DNA of 64,000 bases from JAGIBJ01 sp032119795. GTDB lineage: Bacteria > Actinomycetota > Thermoleophilia > Solirubrobacterales > Solirubrobacteraceae. The stretch spans positions 465,500 to 529,499 of the forward strand of contig JAUMFO010000008.1 in NCBI GenBank assembly GCA_032119795.1, read 5' to 3'. The position numbers and the translations under genes were made by a program. Below the pieces are notes generated by a model. It was not told the origin of the DNA. It was given only the letters and a program-made list of their open reading frames with translations, and ran no database searches. Shown here piece after piece: positions 1-7,900 of the stretch (position 1 is its first letter; each line of letters begins with the position of its first letter).

Positions 1-265
1 AGGCCAGCGGGAAGCCGATCGTGAGGCAGATGATCGTCGCGGCGAACGCGTAGATCAGCGAGCGCTCGATCTGCGGCCAGTACTCCTTGATCGCCTCGGT
101 GTAGTTGCTGAACGCCCAGGTGAACTCGTAGCCGGCCTCCGGGTCGCCCGTCATCAGCGACACGTTGGCCTGGTTGATCAGCGGGATGCCGAAGAAGATG
201 ATCAGCCACAGCAGCCCGGGGAGGGCGAAGTACCAGGGGATCAATCGTTGGCGGTTCTTCAACAT
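1..265 (-). CDS. potB: ABC transporter permease, PotB-like (partial, N-terminal part)
   Basis: Only the first 88 codons are inside the window; the gene continues past the left edge. It starts with ATG at 265, 7 bp after the potD stop. The N-terminus (MLKNRQRLIPWYF) is basic and followed by a hydrophobic helix at residues 12-32; a second helix (SLIYAFAATIICLTIGFPLA) begins at the edge. This matches the first membrane-spanning part of PotB/PotC-type polyamine permeases, which form the channel of a spermidine/putrescine importer. The assignment rests mainly on the adjoining potA and potD; permeases for other cationic solutes look similar. Confidence 0.8.
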   Translation of the reverse strand, partial: MLKNRQRLIPWYFALPGLLWLIIFFGIPLINQANVSLMTGDPEAGYEFTWAFSNYTEAIKEYWPQIERSLIYAFAATIICLTIGFPLA

Positions 266-272
266 GGCGAAC

Positions 273-1511
273 TCAGCCTCCGGTCACGCGAGCAAACGCC
301 TTGTCGAGCACCTGCCGCTGCGGGCTCGAGAACTGGCCGTACGGGTAGAACTTCTTTTGCTGCTCGTCGGGCGGGAAGACCAGCGGATTGTTGGCGAGAT
401 CAGGGTCGGTCTTCGCGATGATCTCGCGCACGCCCTTCACCGGCGGGATGTAGTTCACGTAGGCGGCGATCTTGGCCGCCACCTCCGGCTCGTAGACGAA
501 GTTCATCATCGTCTCCGCCGCATAGGGGTGCTCGACCTTGGCCGGGAGCATCATGTTGTCGGTCCAGAGGACGGCGCCCTCCTCCGGGTAGGCGAAGCGC
601 AGATTCGGATTGTCGGCCTGGAGCTGGACCATGTCGCCTGAGAAGGCGAGGGCAAGCACGATGTTGCCCTTCGTCAGGTCGGTGGCGTAGTCGTTGCCGG
701 TAAAGCGGCGGAACTGCCCGGCTTTGGCGGCCTTGTCGACCTTCTCGATGCCTCCTAGGTAGCCGTCCATGCCGGCGGTCCTCGGGTCGACGCCGTCGCC
801 AACGAGTACGGCCGTGACGGTGTCGAGCACATCCTGGAGCATCGTGACCTTGCCCTTCCACTCCGGATTGAAGAACTCGTCCATCGACTTCAGCTCGCGG
901 CCCGTCGCCTTGATGTCGTAGCCCAGACCCAGGGAACCCGACTGCCAGGGCAGCGTGAACAACCGCTCGGGATCAAACGGCGGGCTCTTGAGCGGATCGG
1001 TGAGGTACTTCACCCCATTGGGGATGTTGCGCTTGTCGATCGGCGTGACGAACGAGCTGCGCACCCAGCGGGCTGCCATCGGATCGGTGAGCACCACGAT
1101 GTCTCGGCCGATCGTCTTCCCGGCCGTGAGCTGCGGGCGCACCTTGCCGTAGAACTCGTTGTTGTCGTTGATCTCCTCGACGTACTTGACCTTGCCGCCG
1201 TACTGCTCGTCGAACTCCTTCAGGACCGCCTTGTCGATGTAGAGCGGCCAGTTGGCAAAGACCCAATCGCCGATCGGCACCTTCGGGTGGTTGACCGTGG
1301 CAGCGATCTTCGCGAGCTCGGCAACGTTCTTCTCCGCCGTTCCGGCGATCCCGCACGCCGAGAGGAAGGTCGCGAGCCCGGACGTCATCGCGACGGCACC
1401 GGCGCTGCGCCCCAGAAAGCGGCGACGATCCATCTCTCCGCTCCAGAGCATCTGCTCCAGGCGCGACTCGATCTGGGCGCGGCTTGGCGGCCGCTGGCCA
1501 GCCTCAGACAT
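273..1511 (-). CDS. potD: Spermidine/putrescine-binding lipoprotein (PotD-like)
   Basis: Extracytoplasmic solute-binding protein of a polyamine-type ABC importer, 412 aa. The N-terminal region carries a twin-arginine motif (RRRFLG, residues 29-34) followed by a hydrophobic stretch ending in a lipobox (LSAC, Cys53), so export by Tat and lipid anchoring are likely. The mature part (NWPLYIDKAVLKEF, VVLTDPMAARWV, SGDMVQLQ) is typical of PotD/PotF. The ATG at 1511 overlaps the potA stop by 8 bp, which favours this start over upstream in-frame codons. The substrate (putrescine, spermidine or another cation) cannot be fixed from sequence alone. Confidence 0.88.
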   Translation of the reverse strand: MSEAGQRPPSRAQIESRLEQMLWSGEMDRRRFLGRSAGAVAMTSGLATFLSACGIAGTAEKNVAELAKIAATVNHPKVPIGDWVFANWPLYIDKAVLKEFDEQYGGKVKYVEEINDNNEFYGKVRPQLTAGKTIGRDIVVLTDPMAARWVRSSFVTPIDKRNIPNGVKYLTDPLKSPPFDPERLFTLPWQSGSLGLGYDIKATGRELKSMDEFFNPEWKGKVTMLQDVLDTVTAVLVGDGVDPRTAGMDGYLGGIEKVDKAAKAGQFRRFTGNDYATDLTKGNIVLALAFSGDMVQLQADNPNLRFAYPEEGAVLWTDNMMLPAKVEHPYAAETMMNFVYEPEVAAKIAAYVNYIPPVKGVREIIAKTDPDLANNPLVFPPDEQQKKFYPYGQFSSPQRQVLDKAFARVTGG

Positions 1512-2676
1512 CGGCGCCGACCGTGACGACGAACGTGTGGGCCGGCTCCCAGGAGAGTTCGACCTCCGTGCCGTCGGCCAGCCACTCAGCCTCTTCGCGC
1601 GCATTGTTTTGGACGGTCACGATCAGCTCGTCGCCGGCGGGCGTCTTCACGTGGTACTCCAGCGAGACACCCAGGAATGCCGAGGTGACCACGTGCGCAC
1701 GCACGCGATTGCAGCGACTCGGCTCCGGGTCGAGGTCATGGAGCTCGCTGATCCAGACCTTCTCCGGCCGCACGCCGACGGCCAGCTCGCCGGACGTCGC
1801 CGCGACGCGCCGCGTCGGCACCTTGAACTTGTTGCCGTCGTGCGTCTCGGCAACCGAGCTGTCGCCATCGGTACCCGTGATCGACGCCTTGACGAGATTC
1901 GACTGCCCGAGGAAGTTCGCCACGAACGCCGTGCTGGGGTAGTCGTAGAGTTCCCGCGCGCTGCCGGCCTGCTCGATCCTGCCGCGGTTCATGACGGCAA
2001 TCACGTCGGCCATCGTCATGGCCTCCTCCTGATCGTGCGTCACGTGCACGAACGTGATCCCGACTTGCTCCTGCACCTTCTTGATCTCGACCTGCAGCTG
2101 GCGGCGCAAGCGAAGGTCGAGCGCGCCGAGCGGCTCGTCGAGCAGGAGCGCGCCGGGGCGGTTGACGAGCGCGCGCGCCAAGGCAACGCGCTGCTGCTGA
2201 CCGCCGGACAGCGCCGCTGGACGGCGCTCGGCCAGGTGCGAAAGCTGGACCGACTCCAAGGCCTCAGCAGCGCGGCGCTTCACCTCGGCCTTCCCGACCT
2301 TGCTGCGCTCCAGCCCGAACGCCACGTTCTTGGCGACCGTCAGATGCGGGAACAGCGCGTAGGACTGAAAGACCGTGTTGACGGCGCGCTTGTTCGGCGG
2401 GAGGTTCGTCACGTCCTTGCCGTCCAAGTGGACGGTGCCGACGCTCGGCACCTCGAAGCCACCGATCATCCGCAGCGTCGTCGTCTTGCCGCAGCCCGAC
2501 GGCCCGAGCAGCGCGTAGAACGTGCCGGGCTGGATCTCCAGGGAGAGGTCGTCGATCACCGTGACGTCGCCGTAGAATTTGCTGACGCCCTCGAGGCGGA
2601 TCTCGCCCGTCGCTGCTGCGGCTGAAGCCGGAGCCGGCTGGTCGACGTCTGGGGTCAGCTGCTCGGGAGTGCTCAC
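1504..2676 (-). CDS. potA: Polyamine-type ABC transporter ATP-binding protein
   Basis: Cytoplasmic ATPase that powers the importer formed with PotD and PotB. Walker A GPSGCGKTT at residues 58-66, signature LSGGQQQR, Walker B LLLDEPLGALD, then a C-terminal TOBE-like regulatory domain (about 150 residues). I chose GTG at 2676 because it is preceded by TAGGTT at 7 nt, the leaderless pattern common in this window; an ATG at 2721 with AGGGGG in front is the main alternative and would add 15 residues. First gene of the operon potA-potD-potB; it overlaps potD by 8 bp. Confidence 0.9.
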   Translation of the reverse strand: MSTPEQLTPDVDQPAPASAAAATGEIRLEGVSKFYGDVTVIDDLSLEIQPGTFYALLGPSGCGKTTTLRMIGGFEVPSVGTVHLDGKDVTNLPPNKRAVNTVFQSYALFPHLTVAKNVAFGLERSKVGKAEVKRRAAEALESVQLSHLAERRPAALSGGQQQRVALARALVNRPGALLLDEPLGALDLRLRRQLQVEIKKVQEQVGITFVHVTHDQEEAMTMADVIAVMNRGRIEQAGSARELYDYPSTAFVANFLGQSNLVKASITGTDGDSSVAETHDGNKFKVPTRRVAATSGELAVGVRPEKVWISELHDLDPEPSRCNRVRAHVVTSAFLGVSLEYHVKTPAGDELIVTVQNNAREEAEWLADGTEVELSWEPAHTFVVTVGADV

Positions 2677-2683
2677 GCGATTC

Positions 2684-2689
2684 AACCTA
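2684..2689 (-). promoter_or_regulatory. Putative -10 hexamer of the pot operon
   Basis: TAGGTT on the minus strand, 7 nt before the GTG at 2676, suggesting a leaderless transcript. No clear -35. Confidence 0.4.
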
Positions 2690-2798
2690 ACCCCGCCACC
2701 GGCCGTTGTCTTTCCATCCATGGCACCCCCTGGACGCTCGTTCTGGCCGGTGGTCCAACACGACACCGGCGACCGGTTGATAGACATGCAGCACGCAA

Positions 2799-2841
2799 GA
2801 CGCCCCGTCACCTCGACCTAGGTCAGGGGTGACGGGGCGTC
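2799..2841 (-). terminator. Strong stem-loop between potA and the upstream secreted-protein gene
   Basis: Perfect 14-bp inverted repeat (GACGCCCCGTCACC at 2799-2812 and its complement at 2828-2841) with a 15-nt loop that contains a smaller palindrome, GACCTAGGTC. It lies about 50 bp past the stop at 2891. The T-run is on the plus strand (2846-2849), so on the minus strand it is not a textbook rho-independent terminator, but the stem is strong and well placed. Confidence 0.6.
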
Positions 2842-2890
2842 GTGGTTTTCGGCCGCGGCGACCGAATCTTCTGGACGGTCGGACTTCGCG

Positions 2891-3850
2891 TTAGCGCGAG
2901 TACCCGGGGGCGAGCTTCTTCAGCGTGCGCAGGCTCGCGCGCTCCTGGCCGTCGGGGCCCACGAGGCCCGCGTCGAAGCGGTCGCGTCCGCAGCCCTGCC
3001 CGAACCAGTTGTAGAGCATGACCAGCTCCACGCCCTGGCTCTTGAACTTCTTCGCGAGCGTGAACACGTTCTTGGTCCGGTCGGCAGCGCGCGTGGTGGA
3101 GCACTTGAAGCTCTTGCCGAACTCGACGACGCCGCCCGTCTCGGTGAACCAGAACTTCGTGGTCTTGTTGTACTTGCGGGAGGTCTTGATCATCGACGCG
3201 GTGAACGTGCTGCGCTTGCGATTCACGTCGCCGTAGTTGTGGATACCCACGAGCTTGGCCCGCTTGCGGTAGGTCGGGGAGAGCGCCGCGTAGAACTTGG
3301 CCTGGTACTTCTCCACGCCGCCCTGGTCGAGGACGTCGAGCGCGACGATGCGGTCCTTGGAGCCCACGACGGTGTACATCGCCTTAAAGAACTGGGCGGC
3401 CCGCTTGGGATCCTTGTAGGTGGGCTGGGAGGCGTGGTTGGCCTCGTTCCAGACGCCCCACTCCTTCACACCCAGCGGTCGGAAGATCTCGACGGCCTTC
3501 TTCACCTCCTTGGTGTAGGCGGCGACGGTCGGCAGCTTGGCCTTCTTCGACGCGAAGTTGTCGGTCGACATGTGGAGCAGGACGCTCACGCCCGCGGCGC
3601 GAGCCGCGTTGACGTAGGCCACCGCGCGATCACGCTGGAACGTGTTCGTGTCGGTCATCGCGTTCCACGGGATGAAGTACCGCGTCTTCTTGAGCTTGAG
3701 GTCTTTCCAGCCCTGCTGGCTGAACATGTCGAGGCTCTGATCGCCGACGCCGAGCTTGATCGAGGACCTCGCGGCCGAAGCAGGGGACGCGGCGACGCCG
3801 AGGAAAAAGAGCGCCAGGAGGGGGACCACAAGGGCCTTGAGTCGTTGCAT
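2891..3850 (-). CDS. Secreted TIM-barrel glycosidase-like protein (copy 1)
   Basis: 319-aa exported protein. The ATG at 3850 opens a classical signal peptide (hydrophobic core VVPLLALFFLGVAA, cleavage near ASA-A); a GTG at 3889 would only add a non-signal tail. WNEANH in the middle and FTETGG later match the acid/base and nucleophile glutamates on strands 4 and 7 of clan GH-A glycosidases, which is the basis of the call; the family and substrate are unknown. It is a clear paralogue of the gene at 7901-8902 (shared LGLKKTRY-type motif, WNEANH, HNYG, TETGG, YNW). Transcribed alone and followed by the stem-loop at 2799-2841. Confidence 0.7.
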   Translation of the reverse strand: MQRLKALVVPLLALFFLGVAASPASAARSSIKLGVGDQSLDMFSQQGWKDLKLKKTRYFIPWNAMTDTNTFQRDRAVAYVNAARAAGVSVLLHMSTDNFASKKAKLPTVAAYTKEVKKAVEIFRPLGVKEWGVWNEANHASQPTYKDPKRAAQFFKAMYTVVGSKDRIVALDVLDQGGVEKYQAKFYAALSPTYRKRAKLVGIHNYGDVNRKRSTFTASMIKTSRKYNKTTKFWFTETGGVVEFGKSFKCSTTRAADRTKNVFTLAKKFKSQGVELVMLYNWFGQGCGRDRFDAGLVGPDGQERASLRTLKKLAPGYSR

Positions 3851-4015
3851 GGGGGTTCCAAACCGGTCGGAGGGTCGGCGTTGCGCCACGGCCGCCGCAC
3901 GTGGCGCGAAGCAGCTTGGCAGCCTCCAGAGCGCGGGCGCGCCGGTCCGGCTGGGCGGGCCTGTGCGCCGTCTATTGGCTCTACGCCGCTGGGGGCAATA
4001 GGCTCGCTGGAGTAG

Positions 4016-4945
4016 ATGCGCATCGGCGTTGTCGATATCGGAACCAATTCCACCCGGCTGCTCATCGCGGAGATCGATGACCAGGGTCGAATCAGCGAAC
4101 TTGATCGCCGGTCAACTGTCACGCGACTCGGGCGCGGTGTCGATGCTGACGGCAAGCTTGGCGAGGCTGCCATGCATGACACGTGGCAGGTCGTCGACGA
4201 CTACCGCGCCCGCATGCAGGACGTCGGCATCGACAAGGCCGTTGCCTTGATGACGAGCGCCGTGCGCGACGCCACCAACGGCACCGCGTTCGCCGAATCG
4301 ATCCGCGACCGCCACGGGATCGCGCCGATGGTGCTCTCCGGCGAGCAGGAGGCCCGGCTCACCTTCGCCGGCGCCACGACCGGCCTCGACGAGGCTGGCG
4401 CCGTCCTCGTGATCGACGTCGGTGGCGGCTCAACCGAGCTGGTCATCGGCCGCGGATCAAAGGTCCACTTCCACGTCTCCACGCAGCTCGGGGTCGTCCG
4501 CCAGGCGGAGCGCCACCTCGAGCACGACCCCCCGACGCCGACCGAGCTTTCCGCCTTGCAGGCCGAGGCCAAGGCCATCATCGCTGCCTCCCTCCCACGC
4601 GGGCTCGATCTGCCGTCGCTCCGCGGCATCGCCGTGGCCGGCACCGCGACGCAGTCGGCCGCGATCGACCTCGGCCTCGTTCGGTACGACCCGAGCCGAG
4701 TGCACGGGCACGTGCTCTCGCGCGCCACGCTCGTCAGCCAGCTCGACCACCTGCGCACGCTGCCGCTCGCCGAGCGCCAGCGCGTGCGCGGAGTGCACCC
4801 CGATCGCGCCCTCGTGATCGTGCCGGGCCTCTCGATCCTGCTGGCGGCGCTCGACGCGTTCCGCCTCCAGGAGGTCACGGTCTCCGAGCACGACATCCTG
4901 CTTGGCGCCGCCCTCGGGCTCGCCAAGCCCAGCGCTCGCACCTAG
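4016..4945 (+). CDS. ppx: Exopolyphosphatase / Ppx-GppA family phosphatase
   Basis: 309-aa member of the ASKHA-fold Ppx/GppA family, which removes terminal phosphate from polyphosphate or converts pppGpp to ppGpp. Visible motifs: DIGTNSTRLL (phosphate 1) at residues 7-16, SAVRDATN, SGEQEARLTF and VIDVGGGSTELVIG (phosphate 2). The length equals the short actinobacterial form that lacks the C-terminal HD domain. The ATG at 4016 follows GGAG at 4009-4012 and a TAGGCT hexamer 11 nt upstream. The single-domain form is more often an exopolyphosphatase than a GppA, but the two cannot be separated here. Confidence 0.9.
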   Translation: MRIGVVDIGTNSTRLLIAEIDDQGRISELDRRSTVTRLGRGVDADGKLGEAAMHDTWQVVDDYRARMQDVGIDKAVALMTSAVRDATNGTAFAESIRDRHGIAPMVLSGEQEARLTFAGATTGLDEAGAVLVIDVGGGSTELVIGRGSKVHFHVSTQLGVVRQAERHLEHDPPTPTELSALQAEAKAIIAASLPRGLDLPSLRGIAVAGTATQSAAIDLGLVRYDPSRVHGHVLSRATLVSQLDHLRTLPLAERQRVRGVHPDRALVIVPGLSILLAALDAFRLQEVTVSEHDILLGAALGLAKPSART

Positions 4946-4990
4946 CGTCCGCGGACCAGCCGCAGTCGGCCCTCCCTCGACCACTCGAGG

Positions 4991-5032
4991 GCGTCGGGCG
5001 TCGGGCGCCGGGCGCCGGGCGCCGGGCGCCGG
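4991..5032. repeat. Six tandem copies of a GCGYCGG heptamer
   Basis: GCGTCGG twice, then GCGCCGG four times, in the spacer after ppx. Pure tandem, low complexity, likely length-variable by slippage. Confidence 0.85.
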
Positions 5033-5057
5033 GAGAGCAAAACCCCTGTTTCGGACC

Positions 5058-5242
5058 GCAACGCTCTGCGGTTGCCAAACCGAGTGGCGACACGCCAATC
5101 TGCAACCGTCAGACGTCGCGAATTGGCGCAACCGCTGACGGTTGCGGACCTGCCGCAACCACCAGAGGTTGCGCCAACCCGCAACCGTGACTGGTTGCGG
5201 TTTGGCACGCCCCCAGCAGGGTTTGCAACCTCCTATGGTTGC
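5058..5242. repeat. Array of 16-bp palindromes, CAACC-N6-GGTTG
   Basis: Clear copies begin at 5129, 5156, 5182 and 5226. One has a changed arm (CAACG-CTCTGC-GGTTG, 5059) and one is decayed (5103). Starts are spaced 44, 26, 27, 26 and 44 bp. The centre six bases differ in every copy while the arms and a flanking GC on each side are kept. The array fills the 370-bp gap between the convergent ppx and ThDP-enzyme genes, together with the heptamer repeat; no gene is visible there. Confidence 0.85.
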
Positions 5243-5315
5243 GACCCGAAACGCCCCTTTTGGCCCCTCGACCCCGCGCGTCGCTGCCGGCCGCCGCCCC
5301 CTACGGCGCCGCGCG

Positions 5316-6947
5316 CTAGCCGAGGTTGGCCTTGCGCGGGTACTTCGTCTCGGGGTCGGTCGCGATGTTTACGAGCGCCGGGACACCGGTGGCCCCCAGC
5401 GCGCGCTCGAGTGCGGGTCGAACGTCGGCAGCATCCTTGACGAGCTCGCCTTGGCCGCCGAGCGCGTTGACGAGTTCGTCGTACCGGGTCTCCGGGCGCA
5501 GGTCGGCGGCGAGCGAGTAGCCGTAGATGAACTCCATCGGGTGCTTCTCGAGCGCCCAGATGCCGTTGTTGCCCATCACGCCGACGACGTGGACGCCGTG
5601 ACGGGCCAGCGTGTCGAACTCGATGGCGCTAAAGCCAAAGGCGCCGTCGCCATAGAGGATCACGACCTCGCGATCAGGGTGCGCGAGCTTGGCGGCCAGC
5701 GCGTAGCCCGGGCCGGCGCCGAGGCAGCCGAACGGGCCCGGGTCGAGCCACGTGCCGGGCTGGTAGCGGTCGACGACCTGGCCGGCGTAGGAGGCGAAGT
5801 CGCCGCCGTCGCAGATCACGATCGCGTCGCGGCCGAGCACGTCGACCAGATCGCCGTAGATGCGCATCGGGTGGATCGGGTGCTGGTCGCTGGTGAGATC
5901 CCCGATCTGGGCGGCGCGGGCCTCGGCCTCGGCGGTGCGCAGCTCGGCAAGGTTGCCGACGTCATGCCCGGGCGCACCGGCGACGCCGGACGTCATCGAC
6001 GTCAGCGCGGCTGTGATGTCGCCAACCAAGGCGACGTCGGCCGTGCGTGGCGGCTGGGCGTCGAACGGGGCCCGCTGCAGCGTGATGATCTTCGTCTCCG
6101 GGCCAAACGAGCCACCGAAACCGAGGCGGAAGTCGAGCGGCACGCCGACGACGAGGGCCACGTCGGCCTCCTTGAGCGCGCGCGAGCGAACGCGCGAAAA
6201 CGCCAACTCGTGATCGGCGGGAATGCAGCCGCGCGCCTGGCCGTTGGTAAACACCGGCGTGCGGAGCGCCTCGGCGAAGGCGACCAGGGCGTCCTCGCCA
6301 TGGGCCCAATAGAGGTCGGTGCCGGCCATCACGACCGGGCGCTTGGCGCCGCGCAACAGCGCGATCGCGCGTTCCAGCTCGGCGCCATCGACGGGCGACT
6401 CTGCCGCCAGAGGCCCGGGAGCCGACTCCATCGGCGCCGCCTCCATGAACACGTGATCGAGGGAGAAGTCGACGAACGCCGGCCCGCCAGGCGGTCCCTG
6501 TGCCGCGGCAAACGCGGCGTCGAGCGAGGGCTGGATGTCGTCCGGGCCCGTCACCGTCCGCGCCGAGCGCGTCAGCGGACTCACGAACGGCAGGTGGTCG
6601 ATCTCCTGCAGCGACCCCTGGCCCCACCGCATCTGCGGCGCGCGACCTCCGAGGACGACCATCGGGCTGCGATTGGTGAGCGCTGAACCCATCGCGCTGA
6701 GGCCGTTGGTGACGCCCGGACCGGCCGTGAGGGCAGCGACGCCAGGCGTTCGGGTGACCTTCGCCCAGCCTTCGGCCGCAAAGGCGGCCGTCTGCTCGTG
6801 GCGCACGTCGATCAGCGAGAGGCCCTCGTGCTTGACGCCATCGTAGAGCGAGAACAGGTGCCCGCCAGAGAGCGTGAAGATGGTGCTGACGCCGTGCTGG
6901 GCCAGACGCGAGGCGGCCAAACGACCGCCATGCGGCAAATCAGGCAT
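5316..6947 (-). CDS. Acetolactate synthase-like ThDP-dependent enzyme
   Basis: 543-aa thiamine-diphosphate enzyme of the acetohydroxyacid synthase / 2-hydroxyacyl-CoA lyase superfamily. The N-terminal PYR domain has the catalytic-type glutamate in VRHEQTAAFAAEGWA; the C-terminal PP domain has the ThDP/Mg motif GDGAFGFSAIEF...GNNG. The middle domain is FAD/CoA-site-like. ATG at 6947 with GGGAG 6 nt upstream. It is not next to ilvN or ilvC, so a role in branched-chain amino acid synthesis is doubtful; a specialised C-C lyase or ligase is equally likely. Divergent from an HxlR regulator that may control it. Confidence 0.75.
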   Translation of the reverse strand: MPDLPHGGRLAASRLAQHGVSTIFTLSGGHLFSLYDGVKHEGLSLIDVRHEQTAAFAAEGWAKVTRTPGVAALTAGPGVTNGLSAMGSALTNRSPMVVLGGRAPQMRWGQGSLQEIDHLPFVSPLTRSARTVTGPDDIQPSLDAAFAAAQGPPGGPAFVDFSLDHVFMEAAPMESAPGPLAAESPVDGAELERAIALLRGAKRPVVMAGTDLYWAHGEDALVAFAEALRTPVFTNGQARGCIPADHELAFSRVRSRALKEADVALVVGVPLDFRLGFGGSFGPETKIITLQRAPFDAQPPRTADVALVGDITAALTSMTSGVAGAPGHDVGNLAELRTAEAEARAAQIGDLTSDQHPIHPMRIYGDLVDVLGRDAIVICDGGDFASYAGQVVDRYQPGTWLDPGPFGCLGAGPGYALAAKLAHPDREVVILYGDGAFGFSAIEFDTLARHGVHVVGVMGNNGIWALEKHPMEFIYGYSLAADLRPETRYDELVNALGGQGELVKDAADVRPALERALGATGVPALVNIATDPETKYPRKANLG

Positions 6948-7000
6948 GGAAACTCCCGGGAAGCGGTGATACCGTCCCCCAATGGAGGGACGCATGTCGG

Positions 7001-7038
7001 ACGTTTGGCCTGGAAAATCTCATTCAACCGCCAAACGT
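7001..7038. promoter_or_regulatory. Inverted repeat ACGTTTGGC-N20-GCCAAACGT in the divergent promoter region
   Basis: Perfect 9-bp arms at 7001-7009 and 7030-7038 between the ThDP-enzyme and HxlR genes. Possible operator. Confidence 0.45.
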
Positions 7039-7054
7039 TGTGTCTCTGTGAGGT

Positions 7055-7086
7055 TCGCACGTTATGGTGGCGAAGAGTTCGTGCGA
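7055..7086. promoter_or_regulatory. Second inverted repeat TCGCACG-N18-CGTGCGA
   Basis: Perfect 7-bp arms at 7055-7061 and 7080-7086, about 55 bp upstream of the HxlR start. Possible operator or leader structure. Confidence 0.35.
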
Positions 7087-7142
7087 GACCTACCAACTGG
7101 GTCTCGCCGTTCATCGCCAACCGCTCTTGGGGAGGAGCCACG

Positions 7143-7823
7143 GTGACTGCACTAGGTAGCAAGAGACATCCGTACAACCAATGGAGTCCAGATGCCCGCG
7201 CGCTAGATCGCGTCGGAGACAAATGGACCCTGTTGATCATTCGAGATCTCGCCGACGGCCCACGCCGTTTCGTCGACCTGCAGCGCACGCTGCCAGGCAT
7301 CTCGACGGAACAGCTGCGCTCTCGGCTGAATCGAATGGTCGACGACGAGCTGCTCACGCGCTCGCGGTACCGAGAGGTTCCGCCGCGCGTGGACTACGAG
7401 CTGACTGAGGAGGCCCGAGCGTTGCTGCCGGCCATCGCCGCCATCGCGCGGTGGGGCTACCAGCATGCATGGGGCGACGCCCTGGCCGGTGAACACGTCG
7501 ACATTGGCGCGATCCTTCGTGCCACGGTCGGCGGGATCATCACCGACAAGGTCGGCGAGGTCGACTGCGTGATCCTTGACGACGCCCACGGCGAGATCCG
7601 CTGGCGCGTCGCACTCGCGGACGGGGCGGCCCGCCTCGTGCGCGAACTCGACGCGGAGCCAGCCAGCGCGCTGATCGGCAACGAGGCCGCCTGGCGAGCA
7701 GCGCTCGGCCCAGCCGGGAACCGCGACGCACTGCAGGTCGCAGGCGACCGCGACCTGGCCATCGAAGTGCTCACGCAGGTCTCGACGGCTGGCCCCGTCG
7801 CGGCCCCGGCCACACCAGCCTAA
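7143..7823 (+). CDS. HxlR-family winged-helix transcriptional regulator
   Basis: 226-aa regulator. Residues 15-110 match HxlR: ARALDRVGDKWTLLIIRDLADGPRRFVDLQ followed by the recognition region ISTEQLRSRLNRMVDDELLTR and a wing. The cysteine that many HxlR proteins have just before the ALD motif is a serine (WSPDAR). The last 110 residues form an extra domain with an SCP2-like look (DIGAILRATVGG, GEIRWRVALADG). GTG at 7143 is set by a strong GGGGAGGAG at 7129-7137. Divergent from the ThDP enzyme, its likely target. Confidence 0.85.
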   Translation: MTALGSKRHPYNQWSPDARALDRVGDKWTLLIIRDLADGPRRFVDLQRTLPGISTEQLRSRLNRMVDDELLTRSRYREVPPRVDYELTEEARALLPAIAAIARWGYQHAWGDALAGEHVDIGAILRATVGGIITDKVGEVDCVILDDAHGEIRWRVALADGAARLVRELDAEPASALIGNEAAWRAALGPAGNRDALQVAGDRDLAIEVLTQVSTAGPVAAPATPA

Positions 7824-7900
7824 TTCCGGCTGCGCGGGCCGCCGCCTCGCGGCGCCGGCGCCAACCGCAACTTCCGAGCTGGCGAGGTGCTGGAGGGGAC

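Noticed and set aside
1252..2625. Long plus-strand reading frame opposite potA/potD
   Set aside because: Antisense shadow caused by high GC; the minus-strand proteins have full domain motifs and this frame has none.
3972..4001. CTATTG-N18-CAATAG inverted repeat before ppx as an operator
   Set aside because: Arms are only 6 bp and overlap the probable -10; too weak to call.
5058..5242. CRISPR array
   Set aside because: The conserved part is two 5-bp arms and the variable part is only the 6-bp centre; there are no spacer-length unique units and no cas genes.
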